NCBI RefSeq assembly: GCF_024178315.1
Contig: NZ_JAMZIK010000093.1
Span: 1 to 37,179 of the forward strand
DNA: 37,179 bases
Direction: 5' to 3'
Origin: Siccirubricoccus soli
Lineage (GTDB): Bacteria > Pseudomonadota > Alphaproteobacteria > Acetobacterales > Acetobacteraceae
Shown piece after piece: positions 34,962-37,179 of this stretch; position 1 is the first letter of the stretch, and the number at the start of each line of letters is the position of its first letter. The notes under the pieces were generated by a model. It was not told the origin of the DNA. It saw nothing but the letters and a program-made list of their open reading frames with translations, and made no database searches. Both the position numbers and the translations under genes were made by a program.

Positions 34962-36066
34962 ACTGCCTCTCCGCCGTATCGACCGTCGCCACTACGGACA
35001 TCCCCGGCCGCAGCAGCGCCGCGCGCGGCTCCTCGCCCAGGTCCAGCCCGATCCGCACCGGGATCCGCTGCACCACCTTGGTGAAATTGCCCGTGGCGTT
35101 GTCCGGCGGCAGCAACGAGAACTGCGCCCCGGAGGCGGGCGACCAGGCCTGCACCCGGCCGTGCAGCACCAGGCCCGGGAAGGCATCCACCGTCACCCGT
35201 GCCGGCTGGCCCTCCCGCACATTGGTCATCTGCGTCTCGCGGTAATTGGCGACCACCCAGAGCCGCGGCAGCGGCACCAGCGTGTTCACCGAGGTGCCGA
35301 CGCCGACATACTGTCCGGGCCGCACCTGCCGCTGCCCCAACCGCCCTGCCTCCGGCGCCGCGATCCGCGTATAGCCGAGGTTGATCCGCGCCAGGTTCAG
35401 CGCGGCGCGCTGCCCCTCCAGCGTCGCCTCCTGCTGGCGGAGCTGGGCGTCCAGCACGCCGAGCTGGCGCCGCGCCGCCTCCGCCTGGGCGGTCAGCGCG
35501 GCGAGTTGCGCGCTGCCCTGCACCGCAGTCGCATCCGCCACCTCGACGAGCTGGCGGGTGCCGGCGATGCCGGTGGAGAGCAAAGCGCGCTGCCGGTCCG
35601 CCTCCAGCCGGTAGCGATGCACCTGGGCCACCTGCCCTTCCACCGCGGCGTCGGCGGCGTGGACGGTGCTTTCCTGCAGGGCGCGCTGGGCGCGCAGCAC
35701 CTCCAGCGCCGCGGCGGCGCTCGCCACCCCGGCCTCGGCCTGGGCAAGCTGGGCGCGGTAGTCGTCATCCACCAGCTCCACCAGGGTCTGGCCGGCTTCC
35801 ACCCGCTGGAAATCCTGCACCGGCACGGCGCGGACATAGCCGGCGACGCGGGCGGCGATCGGGGTGAGGTCGGAGGCCAGATAGGCGTCGTCCGTGCGTT
35901 GCAGCCGGGCATCGCCGACCCACAGATCCCAGCGGGTGACGAAGAGAGCGACGAGCCCGGCGGCCAGCAGCAGCAGGACGAGGGGGATCAGCAGGCCGCG
36001 CCAGCCCGCGCCGGAAGGCGGGGCAGCCAGCGTGGGCGGCGGGGCGCTCGGGGTGGCATCCGGCAT
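34960..36066 (-). CDS. HlyD/EmrA-family efflux adaptor
   Basis: Periplasmic adaptor of 368 residues. A short proline-rich cytoplasmic N-terminus and one membrane helix (about 24-44) are followed by the EmrA-type start TDDAYLASDLTPIAARVAGYV, the lipoyl half VEAGQTLVELVDDDYRAQLAQAEA, and long alanine/glutamine-rich coiled coils (about 95-220). The second half follows (YTRIAAPEAGRLGQRQVRPGQYV) and then a beta-barrel. It links the MFS pump encoded downstream to an outer-membrane channel. First gene of the pair; the 221 bases upstream (36067-36287) show no gene or clear promoter. Confidence 0.9.
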   Translation of the reverse strand: MPDATPSAPPPTLAAPPSGAGWRGLLIPLVLLLLAAGLVALFVTRWDLWVGDARLQRTDDAYLASDLTPIAARVAGYVRAVPVQDFQRVEAGQTLVELVDDDYRAQLAQAEAGVASAAAALEVLRAQRALQESTVHAADAAVEGQVAQVHRYRLEADRQRALLSTGIAGTRQLVEVADATAVQGSAQLAALTAQAEAARRQLGVLDAQLRQQEATLEGQRAALNLARINLGYTRIAAPEAGRLGQRQVRPGQYVGVGTSVNTLVPLPRLWVVANYRETQMTNVREGQPARVTVDAFPGLVLHGRVQAWSPASGAQFSLLPPDNATGNFTKVVQRIPVRIGLDLGEEPRAALLRPGMSVVATVDTAERQ

Positions 36067-36287
36067 GGCGGCAGAACCGATGTTGTGGCACGACTGTGCG
36101 GCAAGCCGTGCCAGCGGCCAAGGCTTACGAGAGGCGCGCCGCCATGCGGCGGGCGAGGGGTTCCGATCCGGTACCCGCGGCCGGCGCCGCCTTGCTTGCC
36201 GTCGATACTGGAGAGCGGCCTGCCGGCCTTGCAGCGCGTCGTCGCGGCGTCGGCGGCAGCGCGGGGGCCGGCCGCGTTCAAGATCAC

Positions 36288-36860
36288 CTAGGCCCGCACC
36301 TCCGGCTCGCGCGTGGCGATCACCTCCAGGCAGCGCTCCAGACAGGCGCGGAAATCTCGCCGGTCATCGGCCCGTCAAGCACGAGCGGCGCGACGAAGCT
36401 GGGGTGCCGCAGGCCGACGACGAAAGTGGTGGTGCGCCAATGACCGTGTGGCGCGGCATCCACCAGGCGCTCGCCCCGTGGCCCCCAACCATAGCGGCGC
36501 ACCATGTTCGTGCTTGCCCTGGTCTCGTCGAGGGGGACGAAGCGGGTCGGGTCCATGTCGCGCTGCCACACACGCCAGCGGCGACGCTCGGCGGCGATGT
36601 CAGGCCGGTCCTGCTCAGCCGCCCTCAGCGACTTTTCCGTGCCGCAGGTCGAGCCGCCGCAACGGCGCCCAGATCGTGGTCAACGAGCCGGTCCGGATCC
36701 CGCGCCCCGTCAGCTCCGCCTGGATCTCCGTCAAGGCGATGCCCGGCTTGGCCGTGCTCAGATCGCGCAGCAGGTCCTCATGGTCGGCCAGCAGCGGCTT
36801 GCGAAGAGCACCACGTCCTTCCGCAGCGCCCTCCGCTTCGTTCCCGCAGCCGAGTGGCTT
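36288..36860 (-). pseudogene. IS630-family transposase remnant (frameshifted, truncated)
   Basis: Three minus-strand pieces in different frames align in order with IS630 transposases. They are a DNA-binding segment (KPLLADHEDLLRDL, LTEIQAELTGRGI), then DRPDIAAERRRW leading into the catalytic start FVPLDETRASTNMVRRYGWG and APHGHWRTTTFV, then FRACLERCL. Frames change near 36636 and 36355. The first catalytic aspartate (LDET) is present, but the later D and E and everything after FRACLERCL are gone; the frame ends at TAG 36288-36290. The N-terminal helix-turn-helix is also missing, cut where the EAL gene ends. Inactive. Confidence 0.85.
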
Positions 36861-36875
36861 CGGTGCTCACGGACC

Positions 36876-37179
36876 CTACCCGCCCCTGAATTTCTCGATC
36901 ACCGAGGCGACCTCGGCGCGGCCGATGGGCCGCCCGAACAGGTAGCCCTGGCCCTCATTGTATCCGTTGGCCAGGACGACATCCAACTGCTCGGCGGTCT
37001 CGATCCCCTCTGCCGTGGTGGTGATGCTCAGGCCAGAGGCAAGGCCAGCCACCGCGCGCACGATGGCCTCGCATTCCGGCCGTTCCGACAGATCACGGAC
37101 AAAGGACCGGTCGAGCTTGATCTTGTCGAAGGAGAAGCTCCGGAGATAGCTGAGCGAGGAATACCCGGTGCCGAAATCA
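36876..37179 (-). CDS. EAL-domain cyclic di-GMP phosphodiesterase (C-terminal part)
   Basis: The last 100 residues of an EAL protein; the rest lies beyond the window. The visible part begins at the loop DFGTGYSSLSYLRSF, continues with KIKLDRSFV (catalytic lysine and aspartate region) and EGIETAEQLD (the family EGVE glutamate), and ends with NEGQGYLFGRPI just before the stop. These residues suggest an active phosphodiesterase that would oppose the cyclase at 23827. The stop lies about 15 bases from the IS630 remnant, so the C-terminus is intact. Confidence 0.93.
   Translation of the reverse strand, partial: DFGTGYSSLSYLRSFSFDKIKLDRSFVRDLSERPECEAIVRAVAGLASGLSITTTAEGIETAEQLDVVLANGYNEGQGYLFGRPIGRAEVASVIEKFRGG

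Overview
The window reads as chromosomal DNA from a very GC-rich alphaproteobacterium. The family is probably Acetobacteraceae, and the genus may be Roseomonas-like. This is inferred from base composition, from gene order (ffh-rpsP-rimM-trmD-rplS running straight into leuC-leuD-leuB, and thrS-infC), and from GC-rich palindromic repeats in many intergenic gaps. No database search was possible, so names rest on motifs visible in the translations.

Layout. 1-2109 (+): two permeases and the ATPase of an osmoprotectant-type ABC importer; the first permease is cut by the window edge. 2264-6650 (-): a two-gene RND efflux operon. 7076-7259 (-): two tandem tRNA-Arg genes. 7339-14082 (-): a near-continuous housekeeping string ffh, rpsP, rimM, trmD, rplS, leuC, leuD, leuB. 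14566-17128 (-): thrS then infC, where infC appears to start at a rare ATA codon. 17586-23711 (+): a lipoprotein, a ThDP enzyme, a dihaem cytochrome c, then a tight three-gene unit of acyl-CoA dehydrogenase, small exported repeat protein and class III CoA-transferase. 23827-25116 (-): a membrane diguanylate cyclase. 25538-25681 (+): a probable small RNA with a CCTCCC hairpin loop and a textbook terminator. 25706-26590 (-): an N-formylglutamate amidohydrolase family protein. 26730-26804 (+): tRNA-Val(GAC). 26997-33100 (-): a catabolic-looking group of SCP2-type thiolase, OB-fold partner, metallo-beta-lactamase-fold hydrolase, solitary form II CoxL-like molybdenum hydroxylase and TauD-type dioxygenase. 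33178-36066 (-): an EmrA/EmrB-type efflux pair. 36288-36860 (-): a decayed IS630 transposase. 36876-37179 (-): the C-terminal end of an EAL phosphodiesterase, cut by the window edge.

How it works together. The central block couples translation and protein-targeting genes with the last steps of leucine synthesis on one probable transcript. The right half is accessory: fatty-acid or acid catabolism, efflux, and opposing c-di-GMP enzymes (one cyclase, one phosphodiesterase).

The least explained features are the 25.6 kb small-RNA locus with an inverted repeat around its promoter, a bipartite hairpin repeat found four times directly after minus-strand stop codons, and the exported protein with 13-residue RGLR repeats between two acyl-CoA enzymes. 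I found no CRISPR array, no intact mobile element, and no gene cluster that I would claim as a clearly new defence or biosynthetic system.
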